A stretch of 34,515 bases of DNA from Bacteroidales bacterium (lineage in GTDB: Bacteria; Bacteroidota; Bacteroidia; Bacteroidales; UBA10428). Each line of letters opens with the position of its first letter. The first letter of the stretch is position 1. A program made the translations under genes and the position numbers. This document shows, one piece after another, positions 16,150 to 22,970 of this stretch. Below the pieces are notes generated by a model. The model ran no database searches and was not told the origin of the DNA. It saw only the letters and a list, made by a program, of their open reading frames with translations. The stretch lies in the NCBI GenBank assembly GCA_016926235.1, contig JAFGOZ010000408.1:1-34515 (forward strand), given 5' to 3'.

Positions 16150-17397
16150 ATGCTGGCAGACATTATTATCATTGGGGACGAGATACTTATTGGACAGATA
16201 GTAAATACCAATGCTGCCTGGATCGGACAAAAGCTGACGGAGCTGGGATTTAAAATCAGGCAGTCAACCTCAATATCCGATCAGGAGGATGCAATAATGA
16301 ATATGCTTTTTGATTCCGGTAAAAATGCAAAACTGGTAGTAATAACCGGAGGGATTGGCCCAACCAAAGATGATAAGACAAAAGCGACTCTTGCAAAATA
16401 TTTTAATACAACCCTCAAACCGGATGAAGGCACGCTTCGCCGTATTGAAGCTTTTGTTGCTGTGCGCGGAGGAAAAATGAATCCCTTAAATGAAGCACAA
16501 GCCATGGTTCCTGCCAATTGTGAAGTAATTCCAAATTACCAGGGCACGGCATCAGGTATGTGGTTTGAAAAAAAGGGAACGGTGTTCATCTCCATGCCTG
16601 GCGTACCCTTTGAGATGAAACTGATGATGGAAGAAACTATCCTACCCAGGCTGAAAGACTATTTCAAATTATCATCCTTAATAAATAAAACCCTTCTTAT
16701 ACAGGGTATCCCGGAGGCACAACTGGCAATAACACTTGAAAAATGGGAAAACAGCCTCCCTCCTGCCCTTCAGGTAGCATATTTACCTTCACCCGGTTAT
16801 ATAAGACTAAGGATTGGCGGAATAAACGAAAATATAACACAACTTGAGAACCAGATAAGGGCTGAAATAAAAAAGCTATACGATCTTATCCCACACTATA
16901 TTTTAAGTGAAACTTTTGAGCTGGTAGATGAACTATTGGGGAACCTTTTGCGGAGTAAAAAAGCAACTGTAGCCACAGCCGAAAGCTGCACGGGAGGAAA
17001 TATTGCCAAAATGATTACCTCGGTTAGCGGTAGTTCGGAGTATTTTAAGGGCTCTGTTATCGCCTATTCTAACGAAATAAAAGAGAAATTGCTTGGTGTT
17101 AAATCATCAGATATCTTAAAATATGGCGCCGTTAGCCAGGCTGTGGTGGAACAAATGGCAAAGGGTGTAAGGGAACTCATGCAAACCGGTTATGCCATCG
17201 CCACCTCTGGCATTGCAGGGCCTACAGGTGGTACAGATGAAAAACCTGTTGGCACCACATGGATTGCCGTTGCTTCAAAAGATGCAGTTATATCAGAAAA
17301 ATACCTCCTCGGCAACCTCCGCGAAACCAACATCCAAAAAGCCAGTGTAAATGGGATATGTATGTTGATAAGAATAATTAATGATTTAGAGATTTAG
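16150..17397 (+). CDS. cinA: CinA family protein (MoCF-like domain plus NMN amidohydrolase domain)
   Basis: 415 residues, full length for two-domain CinA. The N-terminal MoCF/MogA-like domain (1 to about 170) has IIIIGDEILIGQIVNTNAAW and TGGIGPTKDD (66-75), linked in the family to ADP-ribose pyrophosphatase activity. The C-terminal domain (about 258-412) has AESCTGG (277-283) and SGIAGPTGGT (353-362), typical of nicotinamide mononucleotide deamidase (PncC). Role: pyridine-nucleotide recycling; historically named for competence in Gram-positives. The stop codon lies inside an 8-bp tandem repeat, so the last residues (DLEI) are repeat-encoded. Preceded by AGCTAATGGCTAATAGC-type intergenic text. 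Confidence 0.96.
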   Translation: MLADIIIIGDEILIGQIVNTNAAWIGQKLTELGFKIRQSTSISDQEDAIMNMLFDSGKNAKLVVITGGIGPTKDDKTKATLAKYFNTTLKPDEGTLRRIEAFVAVRGGKMNPLNEAQAMVPANCEVIPNYQGTASGMWFEKKGTVFISMPGVPFEMKLMMEETILPRLKDYFKLSSLINKTLLIQGIPEAQLAITLEKWENSLPPALQVAYLPSPGYIRLRIGGINENITQLENQIRAEIKKLYDLIPHYILSETFELVDELLGNLLRSKKATVATAESCTGGNIAKMITSVSGSSEYFKGSVIAYSNEIKEKLLGVKSSDILKYGAVSQAVVEQMAKGVRELMQTGYAIATSGIAGPTGGTDEKPVGTTWIAVASKDAVISEKYLLGNLRETNIQKASVNGICMLIRIINDLEI

Positions 17398-17418
17398 AGA
17401 TTTAGAGATTTAGAGATT
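17383..17418 (+). repeat. 8-bp tandem repeat overlapping the cinA stop codon
   Basis: Four perfect GATTTAGA units plus a partial one. The first two encode the end of CinA and its stop. As 8 is not a multiple of 3, slippage would alter the C-terminal residues. Confidence 0.85.
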
Positions 17419-17501
17419 GGAAGATTTATTGATTTCGTGATTTTACCGTTTTCATCCATTATTCGTTATACATTATACATTATACATTATTCTCCTCCTT
17501 A

Positions 17502-17532
17502 TTGCCTAAGCCAACAAATTTGTCTATTTTTG
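17502..17532 (+). promoter_or_regulatory. Candidate proA promoter
   Basis: TTG at 17502-17504, 20 bases, then TATTTTTG at 17525-17532, close to TTTG-N19-TAnnTTTG. The proA ATG follows 20 bases later, giving a very short leader. This supports the 17553 start over a longer reading frame. Confidence 0.55.
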
Positions 17533-17552
17533 CACTTCAAAATTCTCCAAAA

Positions 17553-18842
17553 ATGATAACTGAACTAGCAAAAGCAGCCAAGAAGGCTTCCATTTTTTTA
17601 GCAGCCGAAACCGCTGAAGTTAAGAACAGAGCGTTGCTAAATATTGCTGAGTCCCTTAAAAAAAGGGCCAACGAAATAATTACTGCCAACAATACAGACC
17701 TGAAGGAAAGTGAAAAGAACCAGCTGGCAGCTCCCCTCTTAAAAAGGTTGAAGTTTGATGAAAAAAAGATTGATGGAGTTATTGATGGCATCCATAGTCT
17801 AGTTGGCCTTCCTGAACCGGTTGGCATTTCATTAGCTGCTACTGAGCTTGACAATGGACTTGAACTATATAAAATCAGTTGTCCTATTGGTGTAATTGGT
17901 GTTATTTTTGAATCGCGGCCTGATGCCCTGGTCCAAATATCCACACTCTGCTTAAAAAGTGGTAATTCCGTGATTCTTAAAGGGGGTAGCGAAGCTAAAA
18001 ACACCAACAGGATTTTGGCTGAAATCATTGCTGATGCTACCCATAATACAGGAATAGCAAATGGCTGGATACAATTACTTGAAACCCGCTCTGATGTAAA
18101 CGAAATGCTTAAAGCAGATGAGTATATTGACCTTGTTATCCCCCGCGGGTCCAATGAATTTGTAAAATACATTATGGATAATTCCAATATCCCTGTATTG
18201 GGACATGCCGATGGTATTTGTCACGTATATATCGATGAAGATGCCAATGTGAATTTAGCATTAGACGTGACAGTGGACTCGAAATGTCAATATGTGGCAG
18301 TATGTAATGCAACCGAAACTTTACTCGTACATGAAAAAATTGCACCGAAAGTTCTTCCGGAACTAGCAACAAAACTGGCCCTATACAACACAGAGATACG
18401 CGGATGTGAAAAAACGCAAAAAATAATTACGGCCATCCCTGCTACTGAAGAAGACTGGAGAACCGAATACCTGGATTATATCATCTCAATAAAAGTGGTT
18501 TCAGATATTGACGAAGCCATTTCGCATATAAACACATATGGATCGGGACATACAGATGCAATTATTACTACAAATAAGGATAAAGCGCGCAAGTTTATGG
18601 ATATTGTTGACAGTGGTAATGTATTCTGGAATTGCAGCACCCGCTTTAGCGATGGCTTCCGCTATGGACTGGGCGCAGAAGTAGGAATAAGTACTAATAA
18701 AATACATGCCCGTGGCCCGGTAGGTCTCGAAGGCCTGCTTATTTACAAATGGAAGCTGATAGGAAGCGGTCAAACCGTAGCTGAATATGGTTCTGGTAAA
18801 AGCTTTACGCATAAAGCATTGAATAAAAAGTTCCCATTGTAA
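17553..18842 (+). CDS. proA: Gamma-glutamyl phosphate reductase
   Basis: 429 residues from the ATG at 17553; the frame is open further up, but that region holds the promoter. It reduces glutamyl-5-phosphate to the semialdehyde in proline synthesis, and belongs to the aldehyde-dehydrogenase fold. Seen: PIGVIGVIFESRPDALVQI, the co-substrate region LKGGSEAKNTN, LVIPRGSNEFVKYI, HADGICHVYID, and the catalytic Cys in AVCNATETLLVH (C251 in this numbering). The C-terminal half has SGHTDAIIT, NCSTRFSDGFRYGLGAEVGI and ARGPVGLEGLLIYKW. proB is not adjacent in this window. Confidence 0.97.
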   Translation: MITELAKAAKKASIFLAAETAEVKNRALLNIAESLKKRANEIITANNTDLKESEKNQLAAPLLKRLKFDEKKIDGVIDGIHSLVGLPEPVGISLAATELDNGLELYKISCPIGVIGVIFESRPDALVQISTLCLKSGNSVILKGGSEAKNTNRILAEIIADATHNTGIANGWIQLLETRSDVNEMLKADEYIDLVIPRGSNEFVKYIMDNSNIPVLGHADGICHVYIDEDANVNLALDVTVDSKCQYVAVCNATETLLVHEKIAPKVLPELATKLALYNTEIRGCEKTQKIITAIPATEEDWRTEYLDYIISIKVVSDIDEAISHINTYGSGHTDAIITTNKDKARKFMDIVDSGNVFWNCSTRFSDGFRYGLGAEVGISTNKIHARGPVGLEGLLIYKWKLIGSGQTVAEYGSGKSFTHKALNKKFPL

Positions 18843-19193
18843 ACTAGCTGTGAGCCATTGGCTATTTGAATCAAGGAGTCAGGATACAGGAGTCTGGAGT
18901 CAGGATGGCTACTACTGCCACTGCCGCTCCTCAACCTCAGTCTTAATCGTTCTTCATTATCCATTATCCATTATACATTATCCATTATCCATTATACATT
19001 ATACATTAAATATTAGGGGTTTTCTATTTATAAACTGTCTTTACAATAAGAAAATAACTACAATAAAATAATGTAATATAAATCATCGTTATTCATACAT
19101 TATTCATATTAAAGCTAATTGCAATATCTAATATTTTTAGTTATATTTACTATAGAGCAAAACGGAAGTAATAGATAAAAGCACTCAAGTAGA
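18843..19193. repeat. Gene-free stretch with 7-bp CATTATC/CATTATA tandem repeats
   Basis: About 18956-19009 is a run of roughly seven CATTATC or CATTATA units. The related TATACAT run upstream of proA (17466-17490) has the same flavour. The rest is AT-rich and shows no RNA or gene. Confidence 0.7.
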
Positions 19194-19769
19194 ATGGAAC
19201 ATATTGAAATAATAAGCGAGTACAGGGAAATTCCAAAGGTATTTAAAACTTTTGTCAGTGAATCTTTTTTCAGCCATTGCATAATATGTAACAAACACCT
19301 ATTGCACGAAGGAAGTCAATACCTGATTGAAAAAGCTGTAAAGGATCATTTTGTGGAATTTGAATATGCCATTTGCCTCGACTGTACTGAAAAGTTGCGT
19401 GAAACATTATCAACTGAATCCCGGCAAAGAGTTGATGAGTATTTTCAGTCCAGGATTGACTTACAACAAAGGCGTCAGAAACTTTTGAAAGAAAAGGGCA
19501 CCAATATTGACGAGTGGCTTTCAAGTTGTATTTTTACCGGAGAACATGTAAATAACATCAGGGAATATCAAATATATGCACATTGTGATGGGAAAGACCT
19601 GCTTTTTACCTACATGCCTTATATGATAAGCGAAAAAGCCCTTGAAGAGATGCAGGGATTACTTTCCAAGAAGACAAAAGAAGAATTGGACGGATTTGTA
19701 GACCGGAATTTTGGGTTGCCACCCGAATGGAAAGAAGCCTTAAAAAAGAAAGACCTTATCCTGGTATAG
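19194..19769 (+). CDS. Unrecognised protein with two CxxC pairs, probably zinc-binding
   Basis: 191 residues. C29-x2-C32 (HCIICNKHLLHEGSQYLIEK) and C61-x2-C64 (AICLDCTEKL) are spaced like a small zinc ribbon in the N-terminal third. A helical segment with an RQRVDEYF...QQRRQKLLKEK stretch follows. The C-terminal half has SKKTKEELDGFVDRNFGLPPEWK, a pattern I recall from conserved uncharacterised bacterial proteins but cannot name. There is no signal peptide or membrane segment. A stem formed by AAGACCTT and AAGGTCTT spans its stop codon and might act as a weak terminator. Convergent with the next gene. Confidence 0.8.
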   Translation: MEHIEIISEYREIPKVFKTFVSESFFSHCIICNKHLLHEGSQYLIEKAVKDHFVEFEYAICLDCTEKLRETLSTESRQRVDEYFQSRIDLQQRRQKLLKEKGTNIDEWLSSCIFTGEHVNNIREYQIYAHCDGKDLLFTYMPYMISEKALEEMQGLLSKKTKEELDGFVDRNFGLPPEWKEALKKKDLILV

Positions 19770-19815
19770 GGAAGGTCTTCAATAGTATCAAATACAATAT
19801 TGTTTTCATGAAAAA

Positions 19816-20292
19816 TTATACTACTTCCATTTCGTAACCGTCATTTTTAAGGTTTTCGGCTACATTATTAGCATAATTCACATCAAAATAAACCTTGGGC
19901 TTATGCCTGGCAAATACAGGATATCTTCCCACACTATCTTCCTGGTTCAGATAATTATATCCAACAAGATACAAATCTGTTCCAGACAACCTAACCTTAT
20001 AAACCGGACGATGCTTGCAGATATCAAGCACTTCAATAAGTTCGTAACGGGTTATTTCAGGCTCACTTTTTAGTTTTACAGCTTTAACAACTTCATCACT
20101 AAAAGGTTCCTTTGTAAAATATAGGTTAAAGTTTTTCACAAAACACGACAGTAATACAGACTCATCCTGCACTACAGCCGGTTTTTCGGGATTACCTACC
20201 AGTCTAACATTCACACCATTTGAGGTAAACACAGTTACCAGGCGCTTATTTCTCCGGGCAACCATTTCCTCCAATGTCTCATTTTTTCGCAT
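19816..20292 (-). CDS. Unrecognised 158-residue protein
   Basis: Not recognised. The ATG at 20292 (MRKNETLEEMVARRNKRLVT) is preferred over the open frame reaching 20328, which would add a mostly hydrophobic leader. It looks like a compact mostly-beta protein: a basic helical start, then alternating strands such as NVRLVGNPEKPAVV and PVYKVRLSGTDLYLVGYNYL, ending acidic. There is no signal peptide and no Cys pairs. Single gene, convergent with the CxxC protein; followed upstream by about 380 bases of AT-rich DNA. Confidence 0.65.
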   Translation of the reverse strand: MRKNETLEEMVARRNKRLVTVFTSNGVNVRLVGNPEKPAVVQDESVLLSCFVKNFNLYFTKEPFSDEVVKAVKLKSEPEITRYELIEVLDICKHRPVYKVRLSGTDLYLVGYNYLNQEDSVGRYPVFARHKPKVYFDVNYANNVAENLKNDGYEMEVV

Positions 20293-20328
20293 CACGGCTC
20301 TTAAGAATTTAATAGTTATATTTAGCAA

Positions 20329-20654
20329 ATATATACTTCCTTCTCTAGAAAGTAAAAAAAATCTTCAATAAATTAGATAAAAATTGTTAATCTAAAATTT
20401 GCACTTACGTAGTAAAATACATTTTGTTACATAAATACAACTATTTAGCAAAAAAAATGTTCAAGTTCATTTTTCTCTTTTAACTTTTTTTAAAAAACTT
20501 CCTGCAAATTGTTAATATTTGTAAAGTTAGTAATAATTAATCACATAGCTAAAACAAAGTGATATCTGGCTTATATCAATTCTACCTTGACAATATGGTA
20601 ACAATAATTTAGCAAATACTTAATCATCCGGCTTCAATATTCTAATAATAAGAT
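20329..20654. other. AT-rich gene-free stretch
   Basis: No ORF, repeat or RNA was recognised. It must hold the promoter of the minus-strand gene starting at 20292, but no exact TAnnTTTG box could be assigned with confidence. Confidence 0.5.
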
Positions 20655-20662
20655 TAAATTTG
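20655..20662 (+). promoter_or_regulatory. Candidate -7 box of the tRNA-Arg gene
   Basis: TAAATTTG matches TAnnTTTG exactly and ends 14 bases before the tRNA's first base. The -33 region is weak. Confidence 0.5.
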
Positions 20663-20676
20663 CAACCGAATTACCT

Positions 20677-20749
20677 GGTCCCGTAGTTCAATGGATAGAA
20701 TGTCAGATTCCGGTTCTGAAGGTTGTGGGTTCGAGTCCCGCCGGGATCA
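20677..20749 (+). tRNA. tRNA-Arg, anticodon CCG
   Basis: Full cloverleaf seen. The acceptor GGTCCCG pairs with CGGGATC (one G-U), followed by discriminator A. The D stem is GTTC/GAAT. The anticodon stem TCAGA/TCTGA encloses the loop TTCCGGT, giving anticodon CCG, which reads CGG. The T arm is GTGGG-TTCGAGT-CCCGC. The 3' CCA is not encoded (CT follows), as is common in Bacteroidota. Confidence 0.97.
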
Positions 20750-20752
20750 CTT

Positions 20753-20786
20753 AATCAGAGTGAGAGCGAGAACTCTCACTCTGATT
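20753..20786 (+). repeat. Perfect 14-bp hairpin just after the tRNA
   Basis: AATCAGAGTGAGAG pairs with CTCTCACTCTGATT around a 6-base loop, three bases past the tRNA. There is no T-run, so it is a processing or stop signal at best. Its right half (GCGAGAACTCTCAC...CTGATTCT) recurs at 20906-20935 and partly at 21398-21414. Confidence 0.7.
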
Positions 20787-20905
20787 CTCAAACCTCACTC
20801 TCAAACTCGCTCTACACAAGTGATAATTATTGCTACTAACTTACCTTATCCCATCAACCATTCAATGAAGTTCCCTCAATTTTAAACATATTTTCCATAG
20901 TACCG

Positions 20906-20935
20906 GCGAGAGCGAGAACTCTCACCCTGATTCTC
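20906..20935 (+). repeat. Second copy of the post-tRNA motif
   Basis: GCGAGAGCGAGAACTCTCAC followed by CCTGATTCTC repeats the right part of the 20753-20786 hairpin with one change. A third, shorter copy (CTCTCACCCTGATTCT) is at about 21399-21414, right after the 88-residue gene. The three copies suggest local duplication. Confidence 0.6.
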
Positions 20936-21130
20936 CTTTTTCACTCTTAACCTTATTTGTTCATTAGAATAAATCAGATATCCCCTGCTACCACTACATT
21001 GTTAGAAATCTTCTTCGATTACATAAATGTTTCTTTGGACATATTTTGAAAAAATTGCAGATTATCAAATAATTATGCCTACATTTAGAAATTAGATAAG
21101 TTAGCTGAATTACCAATTTAAACCGATGCC

Positions 21131-21397
21131 ATGAAAGAGGATTTGAAGTTCTATTTGTATGAGATGCCCAACTCATGGATATTTATTGATGAATTAAGAA
21201 ATAAATATAATATTTCCTATGTAGTTCAATTAGAAGATAATTGCATAGTGATAATAAAAAACGATAAATCATCAAAGAAAAAGACTGATTTATTGCAAGC
21301 TGCTGAAAAGTATGAGAATATTAAATTCTGGACAAAACTTCAATTAGATAAATTCATTCAGGTGGAGAGAAAGAAAAAGTTACATATGGAAAATTAA
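21131..21397 (+). CDS. Small unrecognised 88-residue protein
   Basis: No family recognised. Begins MKEDLKFYLYEMPNSWIFID and ends with a Lys-rich helix. Probably soluble; there is no signal peptide. No clear promoter or Shine-Dalgarno. It is placed between copies of the post-tRNA motif. Plausible because the frame is not a shadow of another gene and its composition is protein-like, but its shortness leaves doubt. Confidence 0.5.
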   Translation: MKEDLKFYLYEMPNSWIFIDELRNKYNISYVVQLEDNCIVIIKNDKSSKKKTDLLQAAEKYENIKFWTKLQLDKFIQVERKKKLHMEN

Positions 21398-21611
21398 CCT
21401 CTCACCCTGATTCTTCAGTCTCTTCTTCCAACAGAATGGGTCTTAAACTTCTGCACAAACCAAGGACACTTGTTACTAAAACCTCTATTCTACCTGCAAA
21501 CTATACTTTAGAAGTCCTTCCCCTCCATTATATCAGAAAGAGTCTGTAAAATGTTGGCACTAATTTTGCCCTTATCTGAGTATGGATATCAACGTTAAAA
21601 CAAAATATATC

Positions 21612-22376
21612 ATGAAAAAAATCAATATCCTGCTAATCTTACTCATACCAGGCTTATGTGTAACTACATTTCAAAGCTGTGAACCTTATGTTGATGAAAA
21701 CGATACCAATTCTTGTTACGATTGTGATGGTTGTAAAGAGGTTTGCGACTGTTACGATACGTCTGAGGGCGACTACTATTGCGATTGTTTCTGGGATTGC
21801 GGGTGTGATGATAATACAGAAGGCAGGAGAGCATATAAGCCAAACATATATATTTATCCGGAGGAAAATATAGAATTATCCGTATCTATATCCTTCCCGC
21901 AAGGAGGAGATATTATTGAATCAATACCCGAATATGGTAATGGCTGGAATGTTTATGTGGATACAAATGGAATAATAGACAATGCCTATACCTTTCTGTT
22001 TTATGAAAGTATACAACCCGATATCTGGCAACGTTATTCAGGCTGGACAATAAAACAAACGGATATGGAATGTTTCTTTTCTGAGAACTTAGAAGCATAC
22101 GGATTTAGGGGACAAGAAATCGATGATTTTATTGAGTACTGGATTCCCCGCCTGAATGATTATGAATATTATTGTATCTTTCCCCAAACATCCGAATTGA
22201 TCAAAACAGTAATTAATATTGAGTTCTCAAACCAGCCTGACAATCTGTTAAGGTTATTTTATGTTATTGAAGGATACTACGATTTGCCAATGAAGGAGCT
22301 TGATGAACCAATTATAGATACCCGTTTTAACAGGGATGGTTATTTTGTGGTTGAGTGGGGTGTGGTTCTGGATTAG
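21612..22376 (+). CDS. Lipoprotein with Cys/Asp-rich N-terminal segment, unknown function
   Basis: 254 residues from the ATG at 21612; the frame extends to an ATG at 21582, which would push the signal sequence inward. MKKINILLILLIPG is a signal peptide leading to TTFQSC, an acceptable lipobox, so it is probably anchored in the outer membrane. Next comes a striking segment with about a dozen Cys among Asp, Tyr and Gly (for example DCDGCKEVCDCYD). It may be disulphide-bonded or metal-binding. The folded part begins YKPNIYIYPEENIELSVSIS and includes NGWNVYVDTNG, YTFLFYES and FIEYWIPRL, a pattern I recall from uncharacterised proteins starting KPVIYLYPE. No catalytic motif can be named. Confidence 0.8.
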   Translation: MKKINILLILLIPGLCVTTFQSCEPYVDENDTNSCYDCDGCKEVCDCYDTSEGDYYCDCFWDCGCDDNTEGRRAYKPNIYIYPEENIELSVSISFPQGGDIIESIPEYGNGWNVYVDTNGIIDNAYTFLFYESIQPDIWQRYSGWTIKQTDMECFFSENLEAYGFRGQEIDDFIEYWIPRLNDYEYYCIFPQTSELIKTVINIEFSNQPDNLLRLFYVIEGYYDLPMKELDEPIIDTRFNRDGYFVVEWGVVLD

Positions 22377-22504
22377 ATTTTAATCAGGTTGGATTCCGAA
22401 TAATTGTTTTGGATAATTCATAATTATTGCCAAATAATTCATAACTTACATAGTAGTATCTATTACGTGATTCATTACATTTTAACATTTAAAACAAAAA
22501 GATC

Positions 22505-22915
22505 ATGAAAAAAGTAATACTTTTTACAGCATGCATTTTAGCATATGCAACAGTATCGGCCCAAAGTTTGTACATCAACGGAAGCAGGGTAGGTGAGATT
22601 GAGACCGATGGCGACATCTACCTAAGTGGATCAAGAGTAGGAGAAATTGAAGATGATGGAGATGTATACGTTAACGGTTCACGCAAAGGTGAAATTGAAA
22701 GTGACGGAGACATTTATATGGACGGCAGCAAAGTTGGCGAAGTGGAAAGCGATGGCGATGTATATAAAGGCGGGAGCAAAATTGGAGAAGTGGAAAGTGA
22801 CGGGGATATATACTACAATGGAAGCAGAATAGGCGAATGCAGCGGTGTAAGTCCTCAATGGGTAGCAGCTGTGGTGTTCTTTTTCTTTGCGGATGAGTTG
22901 CCTTATGATAAGTGA
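22505..22915 (+). CDS. Secreted 16-residue repeat protein
   Basis: 136 residues. A signal peptide (1-20, ending ATVSAQ) is followed by five full 16-residue repeats at 22-37, 38-53, 54-69, 70-85 and 86-101 and a partial at 102-111. The consensus is (I/V)YxxGS(R/K)(V/I)GE(I/V)ExDGD. The alternating Gly turns and strands suggest a beta-solenoid or propeller-like fold, possibly the family labelled 4-fold beta flower, but that link is from memory. The C-terminus is a hydrophobic WVAAVVFFFFA with a short acidic tail, perhaps a membrane anchor. The DNA repeats (48 bp) have diverged at synonymous sites, so the array is not a recent expansion. The DGD turns could bind calcium; not shown. Confidence 0.85.
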   Translation: MKKVILFTACILAYATVSAQSLYINGSRVGEIETDGDIYLSGSRVGEIEDDGDVYVNGSRKGEIESDGDIYMDGSKVGEVESDGDVYKGGSKIGEVESDGDIYYNGSRIGECSGVSPQWVAAVVFFFFADELPYDK

Positions 22916-22970
22916 TGGTTAAAATAAGTTCACCCTTCATCCGCTTCGACGGACTATAGGGGTGGAATTA

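Noticed and set aside
18850..19071. 73-residue plus-strand frame with HYPLSIIHYPLSI periodicity
   Set aside because: It is only a translation of the 7-bp CATTATC repeats; such peptides arise wherever these tracts occur.
20691..20885. 64-residue frame starting inside the tRNA-Arg gene
   Set aside because: It overlaps a complete tRNA cloverleaf and continues through hairpin and repeat sequence.
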